A stretch of 64,000 bases of DNA from assembly GCF_001424645.1 (NCBI RefSeq), contig NZ_LMQR01000001.1:551301-615300 (forward strand), given 5' to 3'. Under the pieces are notes generated by a model. The model did not search any database and was not told where the DNA came from. It saw only the letters and a list, made by a program, of their open reading frames with translations. Below, one piece after another: positions 51,426 to 61,360 of this stretch; position 1 is the first letter of the stretch; each line of letters begins with the position of its first letter. The DNA is from Frigoribacterium sp. Leaf415. GTDB taxonomy: Bacteria > Actinomycetota > Actinomycetes > Actinomycetales > Microbacteriaceae. Made by a program: the position numbers and the translations under genes.

Positions 51426-52784
51426 TTACGAGGTGTAGCCGGCCTGGATCTCGTCGAGCACCGTGTCGGTGTCGGTGCCGTCGATCCAGTCGACCATGCC
51501 CTTCCAGAAGCTGTCGGAGCCGACCGACTTGGGCATCAGGTCGGAACCGTCGAAGCGGAAGGTGGTGTCGGTGCCCTGGAGGATCTCGACGGCGCCCTTG
51601 AGCAGGTCGCTGCCGGCGTTCTCGGGGTCGAGGCCCTTGTTCGCGGAGATGACGCCACCGAGGGAGACGCGGCTGTTGGCCCAGTCGGCGCTGGCGAGGT
51701 ACGCCTGCACCTTGGCGGTGTCGTCGTCGTTCGAGAACGCGGCGACGAACTCACCACCACCGGTGACGGCTGCCGGGTCGTCCTCCTTCATCGGCGGGGT
51801 GAGGAAGGCCCAGACGTCGCCGTCCTCGGCGACCGTGGCCGGCTGACCGGACGCGTTGTTCGCGGCCGTCAGGAAGCCCTCGAAGAACGAGGCCTGGTGG
51901 GTCAGGGCGCAGCTGCCGTTCGCCACGTTCGTCGCGACGTCGCCGAAGGCGGTCGAGTTGATCGACTTGACGTCGCCGTAACCGGCGTTCACGAGGCTCG
52001 GGTCGAGCAGGATGTCGCCCACCGAGTCGAAGGCGGCCTTGATCTCGGGGTCGGTGAACTTCGTGTCACCCGCGACCCACGAGTCGTAGGCGTCGGGACC
52101 GGCCTCGCGCAGGACGAGGTCCTCGACCCAGTCCGTGCCGGGCCAGCCCGAGGCCTCGCCCGAGTTGAAGCCGGCGCACCAGGAGGGGCCGCCGGTCTTC
52201 TCCTGGATGGTCTTCGACAGGGCGATGAGCTCGTCGTAGGTCTTGGGGACCTCGACGCCCCACTCCTCGAACTTGGCGGGGGAGTACCAGACGTAGCCCT
52301 TGACGCTGGCCATCAGGGGGGCGCCGTACTGCTTGCCGTCGACCTGGCCGTACTTCTGCCAGTCCTCGGACCAGCCCTCCTTGACGTTGGCCAGAGCGTC
52401 TTCGGGCAGTTCTTGCACCTTGCCGGACGCGACCGTGTCGGCCAGCAGGCCGGGCTGGGGGAAGATCGCCAGGTCGGGGGTGTCGCCACCCTGGACCTTG
52501 ATGCCGATCTGCTTCTCGAACTCTTTGTCGCCCGTGTACTTGATCTCGATGTCGTTCGCTTTTTCCCAGTCGGCCCAGGACTGCTCGAGGAGCGTGGCCT
52601 CGTCGCCGTTGATGGTGCCGTAGACGTTCACGACGCCGTCGGCGGTTCCGACGTCGCCGGCACCCGCGCCTCCGGCGTTCGGGTCGTTGGGGTCGGCCGT
52701 GCCGGAGCATCCGGCCAACAGGAAGCTCGACGCCGCCAGGATGGCCAGGGGGCCCGTGAAGCGGCGGTGCAGGGATGCTCGCAT
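51426..52784 (-). CDS. Sugar ABC transporter substrate-binding lipoprotein
   Basis: This lipoprotein of about 452 residues has the lipobox LLAGC after a basic start and a type I/II extracellular sugar-binding fold. The sequence YGTINGDEATLLEQSWADWE through KGYVWYSPAKFEEWG and WPGTDWVEDLVL resembles alpha-glucoside-binding AglE proteins. The ATG at 52784 has GAGGAG upstream. No ATPase gene is in the operon; actinobacterial CUT1 importers often share one multitask ATPase (MsiK/MalK-like) coded elsewhere. Confidence 0.9.
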   Translation of the reverse strand: MRASLHRRFTGPLAILAASSFLLAGCSGTADPNDPNAGGAGAGDVGTADGVVNVYGTINGDEATLLEQSWADWEKANDIEIKYTGDKEFEKQIGIKVQGGDTPDLAIFPQPGLLADTVASGKVQELPEDALANVKEGWSEDWQKYGQVDGKQYGAPLMASVKGYVWYSPAKFEEWGVEVPKTYDELIALSKTIQEKTGGPSWCAGFNSGEASGWPGTDWVEDLVLREAGPDAYDSWVAGDTKFTDPEIKAAFDSVGDILLDPSLVNAGYGDVKSINSTAFGDVATNVANGSCALTHQASFFEGFLTAANNASGQPATVAEDGDVWAFLTPPMKEDDPAAVTGGGEFVAAFSNDDDTAKVQAYLASADWANSRVSLGGVISANKGLDPENAGSDLLKGAVEILQGTDTTFRFDGSDLMPKSVGSDSFWKGMVDWIDGTDTDTVLDEIQAGYTS

Positions 52785-52853
52785 TGGTGTCTCCTCATTG
52801 AGTCGCAAGAACGGACGGCCCGTGCTGTCGGGGTGATCGTCCGCCGCACGTCG

Positions 52854-52873
52854 TCGTCGACGCGCGTCGACGA
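52854..52873. promoter_or_regulatory. 20-bp perfect palindrome, candidate LacI-type operator
   Basis: TCGTCGACGCGCGTCGACGA is perfectly self-complementary with a central CG, the form expected of LacI-family operators. It lies 70 bases upstream of the binding-protein ATG and 41 bases downstream of the lacI-type stop. The adjacent regulator is the obvious binding protein, an inference. Confidence 0.55.
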
Positions 52874-52913
52874 TGAGTGTCACATACTCGCAGGAGGCGC
52901 GCAACCGGGTCTG

Positions 52914-53945
52914 CTACGTCGTCCGGTCGAGGGGCGCGGCCGCCGAGGTGCCCCGCACCACGAGACGTGGGGCCACGAGGACGTGGGGGGCGTCGTGGCG
53001 TCGACCCTCGATGAGATCGACGAGGTCGTCGACCGCGGCGGCCGCGATGTCGGCGCCGGGCGGGTTGACGGTGGTGAGCGGCGGTGAGGTCATCTCGGCG
53101 GCCAGGTCGCCGATGCTCAGCGCGACCACCGTGAGGTCGTCCGGGATCGACCGGCCGGCCGCCGCCGCGGCCTGCACGAAGCCGGCGAGCGCCATCTCGT
53201 TGAAGGCGAGCACCGCCGTCGGCCGGGCCGCCGAGCCGACGAAGGCGTCGAAGGCCCGGCGGCCACCCGGGACGGAGTCGTCGGCCGCATGCGTCTCGAG
53301 CGTCAGACCCCTCTCGCCGGCGGGGCGGACCAGCGCCCTCGTCGTCCGGTCGAGCGGACCGGACCCGCGCTCGGGGGCCCGGATGCTCTGTCCGAGGAAG
53401 AACACACGCCGGTGACCGAGGTCGGCGAGGTGGTCGACCGCCTGACGAGCCAGCGAGTCGTAGTCGGCGTCGACGAACCAGAGCCCGTCGACGTCGTCGG
53501 GGCGCCCGATGTTCGTGAACGGCAGGCGGGACCGCGAGAGCACGGCGACGCGGTCGTCGCGCGCCGTGAGCTCCATCAGGATCACCCCGTCGACCAGGCC
53601 CTCGCTCACGAGGCTGCCGAGTCCCTCGACGTCGTCGATGGGGTTCGACCACAGCAGCAGGTGGTAACCCCGGCGTCTCGCCCGGTCGGTGGCCGCCGCC
53701 ACGTACTCGAACTCGGACGACGTGACTCCGCGGCGCCCGTACGGGTAGTGCAGGGCGAGGATGCCGCCCCGCGCACCGGCGAGACCTCGGGCGAACGCGT
53801 TGGGCGTGTAGTTCAACTCGGCCATCGCGGCTTCGACGCGGCGGCGCGTGGCGGCCGAGATGGTCCGTCGCCCGCTGATGGCGTACGACACGGTGCTCGA
53901 CGAGACGCCTGCCAGACGCGCCACGTCGTCACGGGTTGCCGGCAT
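52914..53945 (-). CDS. LacI-family transcriptional regulator
   Basis: This 343-residue repressor has the N-terminal helix-turn-helix and hinge helix (TRDDVARLAGVSSSTVSYAI, then NYTPNAFARGLA) and a C-terminal periplasmic-binding-like effector domain. It lies upstream of, and in line with, the sugar importer operon, so it probably controls that operon in response to the imported sugar. The start is the ATG at 53945 (MPATRDD); ORF sequence before it lacks family similarity. Confidence 0.92.
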   Translation of the reverse strand: MPATRDDVARLAGVSSSTVSYAISGRRTISAATRRRVEAAMAELNYTPNAFARGLAGARGGILALHYPYGRRGVTSSEFEYVAAATDRARRRGYHLLLWSNPIDDVEGLGSLVSEGLVDGVILMELTARDDRVAVLSRSRLPFTNIGRPDDVDGLWFVDADYDSLARQAVDHLADLGHRRVFFLGQSIRAPERGSGPLDRTTRALVRPAGERGLTLETHAADDSVPGGRRAFDAFVGSAARPTAVLAFNEMALAGFVQAAAAAGRSIPDDLTVVALSIGDLAAEMTSPPLTTVNPPGADIAAAAVDDLVDLIEGRRHDAPHVLVAPRLVVRGTSAAAPLDRTT

Positions 53946-54032
53946 TCTCGTCCACCTCGTCGTCGATCGTGTGCACAGCATACGAGCGACCGCCCCGCGG
54001 TCCGCGCGGCGGAGGGGCGCGTCAGGGGTGGG

Positions 54033-54677
54033 TCAGGTGGGCCACACCGGTCGGAACTGCACGCTGATGCGGGGACCGACGGCCTTCTTGGTCTTCGCGA
54101 CGGCGTGTTCGTGGGTCCGTTGGCAGCTGCCGCCCATGACGAGCAGGTCGCCGTGGCCGAGCGGGAACCGCCGGGTCGTGCCGGTCGACCGGGACCGGAC
54201 CGCGAGCGTGCGCGGCGCCCCGAGCGAGAGGATGCCCACCATCGTGTCGCGGTCGATCGTGCGCCCGACGCTGTCGCCGTGCCAGGCGATGCTGTCGTCG
54301 CCCGTCCGGTAGAAGCACAGCCCCGCCCGGTCGAAGCGCTGCTCGACGGGGGCCCCGCGCTCGTGCGCGTAGTAGTCGTTGAGGTCGTCCCGTGCCCGGG
54401 CCAGCACGGGGTCGGGCAGTCGGTCGCCCGCGCCGTAGGACGAGACCAGCCGCGGCACCTCGACCACCCGGTCGTACATCTGTCGCCGGTCGGCCCGCCA
54501 CGGCACGTCGGTCACGAGACGTTCGAAGAGGGCGTCGGAACTCGACGCCCAGCCCGGGACGACGTCGAGCCAGGCGCCCTCGCCCAGGTCGAGGTGGTCG
54601 ACGCGCCCGACGAGCGGCGCGAGGTCGGGACCGTCGGACAGGCCGTCGAGCAGCGAGGCGGTGAAGGGGATGCTCAT
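54033..54677 (-). CDS. AlkB-like 2-oxoglutarate/Fe(II) dioxygenase
   Basis: This 214-residue protein has the dioxygenase metal triad in AWHGDS (His and Asp) and RTHEHAV (His), plus FYRTGDD and the 2-oxoglutarate-binding RISVQFRP. It matches bacterial AlkB-type repair demethylases, which remove alkyl groups from DNA or RNA bases. The ATG at 54677 is the first good start. It stands between the lacI-type gene and the propeller pair with no ada or other repair genes beside it. Confidence 0.9.
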   Translation of the reverse strand: MSIPFTASLLDGLSDGPDLAPLVGRVDHLDLGEGAWLDVVPGWASSSDALFERLVTDVPWRADRRQMYDRVVEVPRLVSSYGAGDRLPDPVLARARDDLNDYYAHERGAPVEQRFDRAGLCFYRTGDDSIAWHGDSVGRTIDRDTMVGILSLGAPRTLAVRSRSTGTTRRFPLGHGDLLVMGGSCQRTHEHAVAKTKKAVGPRISVQFRPVWPT

Positions 54678-54732
54678 GCCGACACCTTACGTCAGATTCG
54701 AACACCTGTTCGAGTGGCGGCTGGTGGTGGCG

Positions 54733-56178
54733 TCACCCACCGCCCGAGCCCGTCGGGACCGCGAGGCGCTCGGGCGAGACGAGCTCGCGCGCGATCCCGT
54801 CGACGTCCACGTCGACCAGCCGCCCCGCCCACGCGTAGACCTGGAGCTGCGCGGCGTGCTGCCAGAGGGTTCGCCCACTCGAGAGGTCGAACGCCACGAG
54901 GGTCGATCGCCCGCCCGAGCTGCCGTACGCCAGGGCGTAGCCGACCGTGCGGCCCGCCGCGGCGAGGACGGCTCCGTCGGGCAGCGACACCCGGGCACCG
55001 GCCGAGCCGGTGGACCCGTCGAGCGCGCGGACCACGACCGGGCCGGGGCCCGCGGCGGTCGACGTCGCGAACACGCGGTCGTCGGTCTGGCCGGGCAGGC
55101 CCTCGAGGGCGGACGAGCTCGACGCCGGGTCGGTCCACCGCACGTCGCCCGTCGCGAGGTCGAGGCACGTCACCGTCCGCGAGCGCACGTCGGTGACGGC
55201 GAGGCACGACCGCGTCACCGAGTAGCCGCCCCGGACGTCCCGGTCCGAGCTCCAGAGGCGCTCGCCGTCGGCGGTCAACGCGACGAAGCCCGCGTCCCCG
55301 CGTCCCGTGGCCGCGCCTCCTCGGGGGGCGTACACGACGTCGTCGTGCACGACGTAGCCGATCAGCCGGTCGAGTCGGGCGCCCCAGGGGCGTTCGACGC
55401 CGGTGGCGAGGTCGACCTGGACCGAGCCGGCCGCCCGGGCCACGACGAGCCGGTCGCTCAGGGCGAGGGCGACGCCCGTGGTCGAGGCGGGCCCGCTCCA
55501 CACCACCCGGTCGAGGTCGCGGGCGTCGCGCAGGTCGTAGCGGTAGACGCCTCCGACGCCCTGCTGCCGTCCGGTGACCACCACGGCTCCGACGGTCTGG
55601 AACTGGTCGCCGTCGCCGGCCGAGCCGGTCTCGACCACCTCGACGGGACGCCCGGTCTCGAGGGACAGCGTCGCCAGCACCTGCTCGCCGTCCACCGCCG
55701 CCCGGACGAGCACGAGCCCCGCCTCGGGCACCGCCGTCACGGACGACACGAGGGCCGGGCCGGTCAGGCCGAGCCCGTCGAGGTCGCCGGCGACGTCGTG
55801 CAGCCAGCGGAAGGTGCCACGGTCGACGTCGAGCGCGCCGATGCGCGTGCCGACTCCCTGGGTCGGGGTGGCGCAGTCGCCGTCGTTGGCGAATCCGTAG
55901 GTCCAGGCCCCGGCGGCGCTCACGAGCGCGAGCCCCTGCTCGACGGGCGTGGCCCGGTAGCGGAGGCACTCGGCGGGGGCCTCGGGCGCGAGGGCGGTCC
56001 GCAGGTCGACCCGCCACCCGGTCGTGCCGGGTTCCTGCCGGAGGTCGTCGACCGCGACGCCCTGCCAGGGCGGGTCGGCCCCGTACTCGGGCTGCGTCGG
56101 CGCGACGAGCACCGTGGTCGCGAGCGCGGCCAGGGCCACGGCGGCGTAGGTCACGACGAGCCGGCGTCCCGGCCTCAC
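54733..56178 (-). CDS. Membrane-anchored PQQ-like beta-propeller protein (paralogue B)
   Basis: This protein of about 481 residues has one N-terminal membrane helix ([19 protein letters not shown]) and an extracytoplasmic propeller-like part with repeated blades ([35 protein letters not shown]). It has Cys positions matching its tandem neighbour ([29 protein letters not shown]). The PQQ-binding-like label refers to the fold; no dehydrogenase domain is present. The GTG at 56178 overlaps paralogue A by four bases. The function is unknown. Confidence 0.78.
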   Translation of the reverse strand: MRPGRRLVVTYAAVALAALATTVLVAPTQPEYGADPPWQGVAVDDLRQEPGTTGWRVDLRTALAPEAPAECLRYRATPVEQGLALVSAAGAWTYGFANDGDCATPTQGVGTRIGALDVDRGTFRWLHDVAGDLDGLGLTGPALVSSVTAVPEAGLVLVRAAVDGEQVLATLSLETGRPVEVVETGSAGDGDQFQTVGAVVVTGRQQGVGGVYRYDLRDARDLDRVVWSGPASTTGVALALSDRLVVARAAGSVQVDLATGVERPWGARLDRLIGYVVHDDVVYAPRGGAATGRGDAGFVALTADGERLWSSDRDVRGGYSVTRSCLAVTDVRSRTVTCLDLATGDVRWTDPASSSSALEGLPGQTDDRVFATSTAAGPGPVVVRALDGSTGSAGARVSLPDGAVLAAAGRTVGYALAYGSSGGRSTLVAFDLSSGRTLWQHAAQLQVYAWAGRLVDVDVDGIARELVSPERLAVPTGSGGG

Positions 56179-57674
56179 GACGTCGCCCCGACGCGGGCTG
56201 TGTCGACGAGCCGCCGGGCAACCCCTTGCTCGTCGATCCGCACGAGATGACCACCCCAGAACGCCACGGTGCCCGACGTCGAGGTCGACCAGAGCGGCCG
56301 GCCGTCGTCCAGGTCGAGCGCCGCCACGTTCCGCCCCGACGAGCGACCGTCGTCCGTCTGCAGGTAGAGCACCGACCGGCCCGCCGCCGCGAGGTCGTCG
56401 AGCAGTCCGACGGACGAGCTGAAGCGGGTGTGCCCGTCGGCGCCGTCGAGGGCGAGCAGGCGTGACCCACCCGATCGCTGCACGACGACGAACACGTCGG
56501 CCGCGCGCTGACCCGGCACGGCCTCGACCGCGAACGGGGCGCCCAGGTCGGTCGTCCAGCGGACCGTGCCGTCTCGGGGGTCGAGGCACTCCGCGGCCGT
56601 GTCGCCGCCGGTGACGACGACCACGCAGGACGGCGTGACGGCCAGGCGGCGTCCACCGGTCGGTCGGCTCCAGACGGACTCGCCGTCCTCGTCGAGGGCC
56701 TCGACGGTGCCGTTCGCGCGGGTGCGCTCGATGCCGAAGGCGACGACGCGGCGCCCGTCGTCCGTCGTCACGGACGAGCCGACGGGCGGCACGGCGATCT
56801 CGTCCGGTGACGCCGCGAACGGTCGTTCCCGGCCCGTGGCGGCGTCGACGAACACGGTCTCGCCGCCCCGCGACACGAGGGCGCCGTCGTTCAGGAGCGC
56901 CGGCGAACTGCCCGAGTCGACCCCTCCCTCCCACACCGGGTCGGCGAGACGCGAGGCCTCCACCAGTTGGTAGCGGTCGCCCGACCCGGCGATGCCCGAG
57001 AACGTGCGCAGCTGCAGGGGGCCCCGCGAGTCGACGCTGACGCTGGGCAGGTCGCGCCGGCCGCGGGTCGACTCGACGAGCGAGCCGTCCCGCAGGTCGA
57101 GGGCGGCCAGCACGGTCGCCCCCGTGGTCTGGGTCTGCACCAGCACGCGACCGGCCGAGGGGACGACCTGCGTCGCGGGGATGCTCAGCGCGTCGGTGTC
57201 GGGGACGTCACGGGCCAGGTCGTGCACCCAGCGGACCGTGCCCGTGGCCGTCTCCACCAGTCCGATCAGGCTCGAGTCCGCCTCGGACGCGTACGAGCGG
57301 CAGGCCGGCGCGCCCAACGCGTCGCCGAAGTCCAGGTCGACCGAGGTGCCGACCGCGACGAGTCCGTCGACCGCCGGGGACGCCCAGAAGTTCAGGCACC
57401 GACGCGGGGCGTCCGGCGCGAGCGTGGCCGCCAGGTCGAGCGTCCAGCCGGTCGCGTCCGGCGACCGCCTGAGGTCGTCGACCGCGAGCCCCGTCCAGGG
57501 GCGGCCGTCGCCGTAGTGCGGCGCCACCGAGACCGCCCCGGCGGCCACGAGCGTGGACGCCACGACCAGGGCGCCCAGCACGCCGACGAGGCGACGACCC
57601 GGGGAGGCGCGGTGCCAGCGACCGGCGACCCGCGCCTCCCGGGGGTGGTCGCGTGCGCGCTCGGGGTGGCTCAT
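56175..57674 (-). CDS. Membrane-anchored PQQ-like beta-propeller protein (paralogue A)
   Basis: This 499-residue protein has a basic N-terminus, one membrane helix (about 28-50) and an extracytoplasmic propeller ([34 protein letters not shown]). It shares with paralogue B the start [19 protein letters not shown] ([19 protein letters not shown] in B) and the four Cys positions (RCLNFWA, ACRSYAS, SCVVVVT, ECLDPRD). Two inverted GGAGGCGCG words (57603 and 57631) lie at its 5' end. ATG at 57674. Confidence 0.78.
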   Translation of the reverse strand: MSHPERARDHPREARVAGRWHRASPGRRLVGVLGALVVASTLVAAGAVSVAPHYGDGRPWTGLAVDDLRRSPDATGWTLDLAATLAPDAPRRCLNFWASPAVDGLVAVGTSVDLDFGDALGAPACRSYASEADSSLIGLVETATGTVRWVHDLARDVPDTDALSIPATQVVPSAGRVLVQTQTTGATVLAALDLRDGSLVESTRGRRDLPSVSVDSRGPLQLRTFSGIAGSGDRYQLVEASRLADPVWEGGVDSGSSPALLNDGALVSRGGETVFVDAATGRERPFAASPDEIAVPPVGSSVTTDDGRRVVAFGIERTRANGTVEALDEDGESVWSRPTGGRRLAVTPSCVVVVTGGDTAAECLDPRDGTVRWTTDLGAPFAVEAVPGQRAADVFVVVQRSGGSRLLALDGADGHTRFSSSVGLLDDLAAAGRSVLYLQTDDGRSSGRNVAALDLDDGRPLWSTSTSGTVAFWGGHLVRIDEQGVARRLVDTARVGATS

Positions 57675-57843
57675 GGTCGGCCTCCTCGTCGAGCGTGCCC
57701 GTCGTCCGCCCGACGGGTGTCGTCATGCTATTCGGAGCCCTCGTCCCGCGCGCTCGCCGCAGCCCCCGGGTGCGCCGGGAATGGCCGTCCCCGGGGCGCG
57801 GTTCACCCCGTGACCGTCGAGAGGCCCGCCGGAGACACTGGCG

Positions 57844-57849
57844 TAGACT
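57844..57849 (+). promoter_or_regulatory. Candidate -10 of the leuCD-murA operon
   Basis: TAGACT in CACTGGCGTAGACTCCACG matches TANNNT and leaves a leader of about 30 bases. The leuC start has an AGGAGAAGG site. Confidence 0.5.
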
Positions 57850-57886
57850 CCACGGATCAACTCGACGTCGATACAGGAGAAGGGGC

Positions 57887-59389
57887 GTGCCCGTGGGTAG
57901 GACGCTGGCCGAGAAAGTGTGGGACGACCACGTCGTCGTCAAGGGCGAAGACGGCGCCCCCGACCTTCTCTACATCGACCTCCACCTCGTGCACGAGGTC
58001 ACCAGCCCCCAGGCGTTCGACGGACTGCGTCAGGCCGACCGGCCGCTGCGCCGGACCGACCTGACGATCGCGACCGAAGACCACAACACGCCGACCCTGG
58101 CGATCGACAAGCCGATCGCCGACCTCACCAGTCGCACGCAGATCGAGACGCTCCGCCGCAACACGGCCGAGTTCGGCGTCCGCCTCCACCCGCTGGGCGA
58201 CGCCGAGCAGGGCATCGTGCACGTGGTCGGCCCGCAGCTCGGCCTGACCATGCCGGGCATCACCGTCGTCTGCGGCGACTCGCACACCTCGACCCACGGG
58301 GCGTTCGGGGCCATGGCGTTCGGCATCGGCACGAGCGAGGTCGAGCACGTCATGGCGACGCAGACGCTGCCGCTCAAGCCGTTCAAGACCATGGCGGTCA
58401 CCGTCGAGGGCACGCTCCGCCCCGGCGTCACCGCGAAGGACATCATCCTCGCCGTCATCGCCCAGATCGGCACCGGCGGCGGGCAGGGCTACGTGCTCGA
58501 GTACCGCGGCAGCGCGATCCGCGCCCTCTCGATGGAGGGGCGCATGACGATCTGCAACATGTCGATCGAGGCGGGTGCCCGGGCGGGCATGGTCGCGCCC
58601 GACCAGACCACGTACGACTACCTGCAGGGTCGGCCGCACGCTCCCACGGGGGCCGACTGGGACGAAGCCGTCGCCTACTGGGACACCCTGCCGACCGACG
58701 ACGACGCCGTCTTCGACGCCGAGATCTTCCTCGACGCCGACACGCTCGAGCCGTTCGTCACGTGGGGCACCAACCCGGGCCAGGGCGTGTCGCTCAGCGA
58801 CTCCGTGCCCGACCCCGAGTCGGTCGTCGACCCCAACGAGAAGGCCGCGGCGACGCGTGCGCTCGAGTACATGGCCCTCGAGGCCGGCACGCCCATGAAG
58901 GCCATCCCGGTCGACGCCGTGTTCATGGGGTCGTGCACCAACAGCCGCATCGAAGACCTCCGCGCGTTCGCGTCGATCATCCGCGGCCGCACCAAGGCCG
59001 AGGGCGTGCGCGTCATGGTCGTGCCGGGGTCGGCTCGCGTCCGCCTCGAGGCCGAGGCCGAGGGGCTCGACCAGGTCTTCACCGACTTCGGCGCCGAGTG
59101 GCGCTTCGCCGGGTGCTCGATGTGCCTGGGCATGAACCCCGACCAGCTCGCGCCGGGCGAGCGGTGCGCGTCGACCTCGAACCGCAACTTCGAGGGTCGC
59201 CAGGGCAAGGGCGGTCGCACGCACCTCGTGTCGCCCCTCGTCGCCGCGGCAACCGCGGTGCGCGGGACCCTGTCCTCGCCGTGGGACCTCCAGGCCGACG
59301 ACGACCACGCCGCCGCGGCGGCCTCCGACGTCCGGGCGACCGACGAACCCGTCCTCGCCGACGGCACCGATCGAGCAAGGGCCCTCTGA
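57887..59389 (+). CDS. leuC: 3-isopropylmalate dehydratase large subunit
   Basis: This [4Fe-4S] aconitase-family subunit of about 500 residues isomerises isopropylmalate in leucine synthesis. It begins [12 protein letters not shown] and has [15 protein letters not shown] and [15 protein letters not shown], then [11 protein letters not shown]; the Cys of CGDSH, GSCTN and GCSMC are family cluster residues. A 40-residue Ala/Asp-rich tail follows the domain. I used the GTG at 57887, seven bases after AGGAG; the GTG at 57893 is possible. Its stop overlaps leuD by one base. Confidence 0.95.
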   Translation: MPVGRTLAEKVWDDHVVVKGEDGAPDLLYIDLHLVHEVTSPQAFDGLRQADRPLRRTDLTIATEDHNTPTLAIDKPIADLTSRTQIETLRRNTAEFGVRLHPLGDAEQGIVHVVGPQLGLTMPGITVVCGDSHTSTHGAFGAMAFGIGTSEVEHVMATQTLPLKPFKTMAVTVEGTLRPGVTAKDIILAVIAQIGTGGGQGYVLEYRGSAIRALSMEGRMTICNMSIEAGARAGMVAPDQTTYDYLQGRPHAPTGADWDEAVAYWDTLPTDDDAVFDAEIFLDADTLEPFVTWGTNPGQGVSLSDSVPDPESVVDPNEKAAATRALEYMALEAGTPMKAIPVDAVFMGSCTNSRIEDLRAFASIIRGRTKAEGVRVMVVPGSARVRLEAEAEGLDQVFTDFGAEWRFAGCSMCLGMNPDQLAPGERCASTSNRNFEGRQGKGGRTHLVSPLVAAATAVRGTLSSPWDLQADDDHAAAAASDVRATDEPVLADGTDRARAL

Positions 59390-59985
59390 TGCAGAAGTTC
59401 ACCACCGTCACCGGTGTCGCCGCCCCGCTGAAGCGTTCGAACGTCGACACCGATCAGATCATCCCGGCGCAGTTCCTCAAGCGGGTCACCAAGACCGGCT
59501 TCGAGGACGCCCTGTTCTTCGGGTGGCGCAACGACCCCGAGTTCGTTCTGAACCGGCCCGAGTTCCAGGGAGCGCGCGTCCTCGTCGCCGGCCCAGACTT
59601 CGGCACCGGTTCCAGTCGTGAGCACGCCGTGTGGGCGCTGCGCGACTTCGGCTTCGACGTCATCATCAGCTCGCGCTTCGGCGACATCTTCCGGGGCAAC
59701 TCCGGCAAGCAGGGGCTGCTCGCCGCGGCCGTCGCCGAGGAGGACGTCGAGCGCATCTGGGACGAGATCGACCGCCGGCCGGGCGCCGAGATCACGGTCG
59801 ACCTCGTGGCGCAGACCGCCACGATCGGCAGCCTCACCGTCGGATTCGAAGTCGATGCCTACACTAAGTGGCGACTCCTCGAAGGCCTCGACGACATCGG
59901 CCTGACCCTCCGCGACGAAGCGGCCATCACAGAATTCGAATCCCGCCGCGCCGCCTGGCGCCCGAAGACATTGCCGGTGAAGTAA
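59389..59985 (+). CDS. leuD: 3-isopropylmalate dehydratase small subunit
   Basis: This 198-residue subunit pairs with LeuC. It has the family motifs [15 protein letters not shown] and [20 protein letters not shown] at 59389 shares one base with the leuC stop (TGATG). Its TAA is immediately followed by the murA GTG, so translation is coupled. Confidence 0.95.
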   Translation: MQKFTTVTGVAAPLKRSNVDTDQIIPAQFLKRVTKTGFEDALFFGWRNDPEFVLNRPEFQGARVLVAGPDFGTGSSREHAVWALRDFGFDVIISSRFGDIFRGNSGKQGLLAAAVAEEDVERIWDEIDRRPGAEITVDLVAQTATIGSLTVGFEVDAYTKWRLLEGLDDIGLTLRDEAAITEFESRRAAWRPKTLPVK

Positions 59986-61353
59986 GTGAACTCTCTCGTC
60001 CAAGACGCAGCAGCAGCAGGTGCCCGTGTGGGGCTGACCTCCGATGAGATCGTCATCCGGGGCGGCAAACCGCTGATCGGTCGCATCGAGGTGCGTGGTG
60101 CCAAGAACCTGGCCACGAAGGCCATGGTCGCGGCCCTCCTGGGCGACACCCCCAGCATCCTGAAGGACGTCCCGGACATCAGCGACGTCAACGTCGTCCG
60201 CGGTCTGCTGTCGGTGCACGGCGTGCGCATCACCGACCCGGCTCGCGGCGAGATGATCCTCGACCCCTCCAACGTCGAGTCCGCCCACTTCGCCGAGATC
60301 GACGCCCACGCCGGCTCGAGCCGCATCCCGATCCTCTTCTGCGGTCCGCTGCTGCACCGCCTGGGCGAGGCGTTCATCCCCGACCTCGGCGGCTGCCGCA
60401 TCGGCGACCGGCCCATCGACTTCCACCTCGATGCCTTGCGTGCCTTCGGTGCCGTCGTCGACAAGTCGTACAACGGCATCCACCTCACCGCGCCCAACGG
60501 CCTCACCGGCGCCAACATCGAGCTGCCCTACCCGAGCGTCGGCGCCACCGAGCAGGTGCTGCTGACCGCGGTGCTCGCCAAGGGCGTCACCGAACTGCGC
60601 AACGCCGCGATCGAGCCCGAGATCATGGACCTCATCGCCATCCTGCAGAAGATGGGCGCCGTCGTCTCGGTCGAGCCGAACCGCGTCATCTTCATCGAGG
60701 GCGTCGAGAAGCTCCGCGGCTACACGCACCGGGCGATCAACGACCGCAACGAGGCCGCGAGCTGGGCCTCGGCCGCACTCGCGACCAAGGGCGACATCTT
60801 CGTCGAGGGCGCCGACCAGAAAGACCTGATGACGTTCCTCAACGTCTTCCGCAAGGTCGGCGGCGACTTCGACGTCCACGAGGACGGCATCCGCTTCTTC
60901 CACCCGGGTGGCGAGCTCAAGCCCGTCGTCGTCGAGACCGACGTCCACCCCGGCTTCATGACCGACTGGCAGCAGCCGCTCATCGTCGCCCTCACCCAGG
61001 CGCAGGGCACCTCGGTCGTCCACGAGACGGTCTACGAGAACCGCTTCCAGTTCACCGAGGCCCTCAACGACATGGGTGCCGACATCACGGTCCACAAAGA
61101 CGGACTGCCCGACCACGACCGCCGTGTCGCGCGTCGCGAGTTCGAGCAGGCCGCGGTGATCAACGGCCCGACGGCCCTGCACGGTGCCGACATCCGCGTG
61201 CCCGACCTGCGTGGCGGGTTCAGCCACCTCATCGCGGCGCTGACCGCCGAGGGCGAGTCGAAGATCAGCAACGTCGGCATCATCAGCCGCGGCTACGAGC
61301 ACTTCATCGCGAAGCTGCGCAAGCTCGGTGCCGACTTCGACTTCAAGGGCTGA
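59986..61353 (+). CDS. murA: UDP-N-acetylglucosamine 1-carboxyvinyltransferase
   Basis: This 455-residue enzyme makes the first committed peptidoglycan precursor. It shows RGAKNLATKAMVAALL, the active-site loop DLGGCRIGDRPIDFHLD with Cys at residue 137 (so it should be fosfomycin-sensitive, unlike the Asp variant of mycobacteria) and DLRGGFSHLIAALTAEG. The N-terminal 20 residues are an extension. GTG at 59986, directly after the leuD stop. Confidence 0.94.
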   Translation: MNSLVQDAAAAGARVGLTSDEIVIRGGKPLIGRIEVRGAKNLATKAMVAALLGDTPSILKDVPDISDVNVVRGLLSVHGVRITDPARGEMILDPSNVESAHFAEIDAHAGSSRIPILFCGPLLHRLGEAFIPDLGGCRIGDRPIDFHLDALRAFGAVVDKSYNGIHLTAPNGLTGANIELPYPSVGATEQVLLTAVLAKGVTELRNAAIEPEIMDLIAILQKMGAVVSVEPNRVIFIEGVEKLRGYTHRAINDRNEAASWASAALATKGDIFVEGADQKDLMTFLNVFRKVGGDFDVHEDGIRFFHPGGELKPVVVETDVHPGFMTDWQQPLIVALTQAQGTSVVHETVYENRFQFTEALNDMGADITVHKDGLPDHDRRVARREFEQAAVINGPTALHGADIRVPDLRGGFSHLIAALTAEGESKISNVGIISRGYEHFIAKLRKLGADFDFKG

Positions 61354-61360
61354 TCGACCG

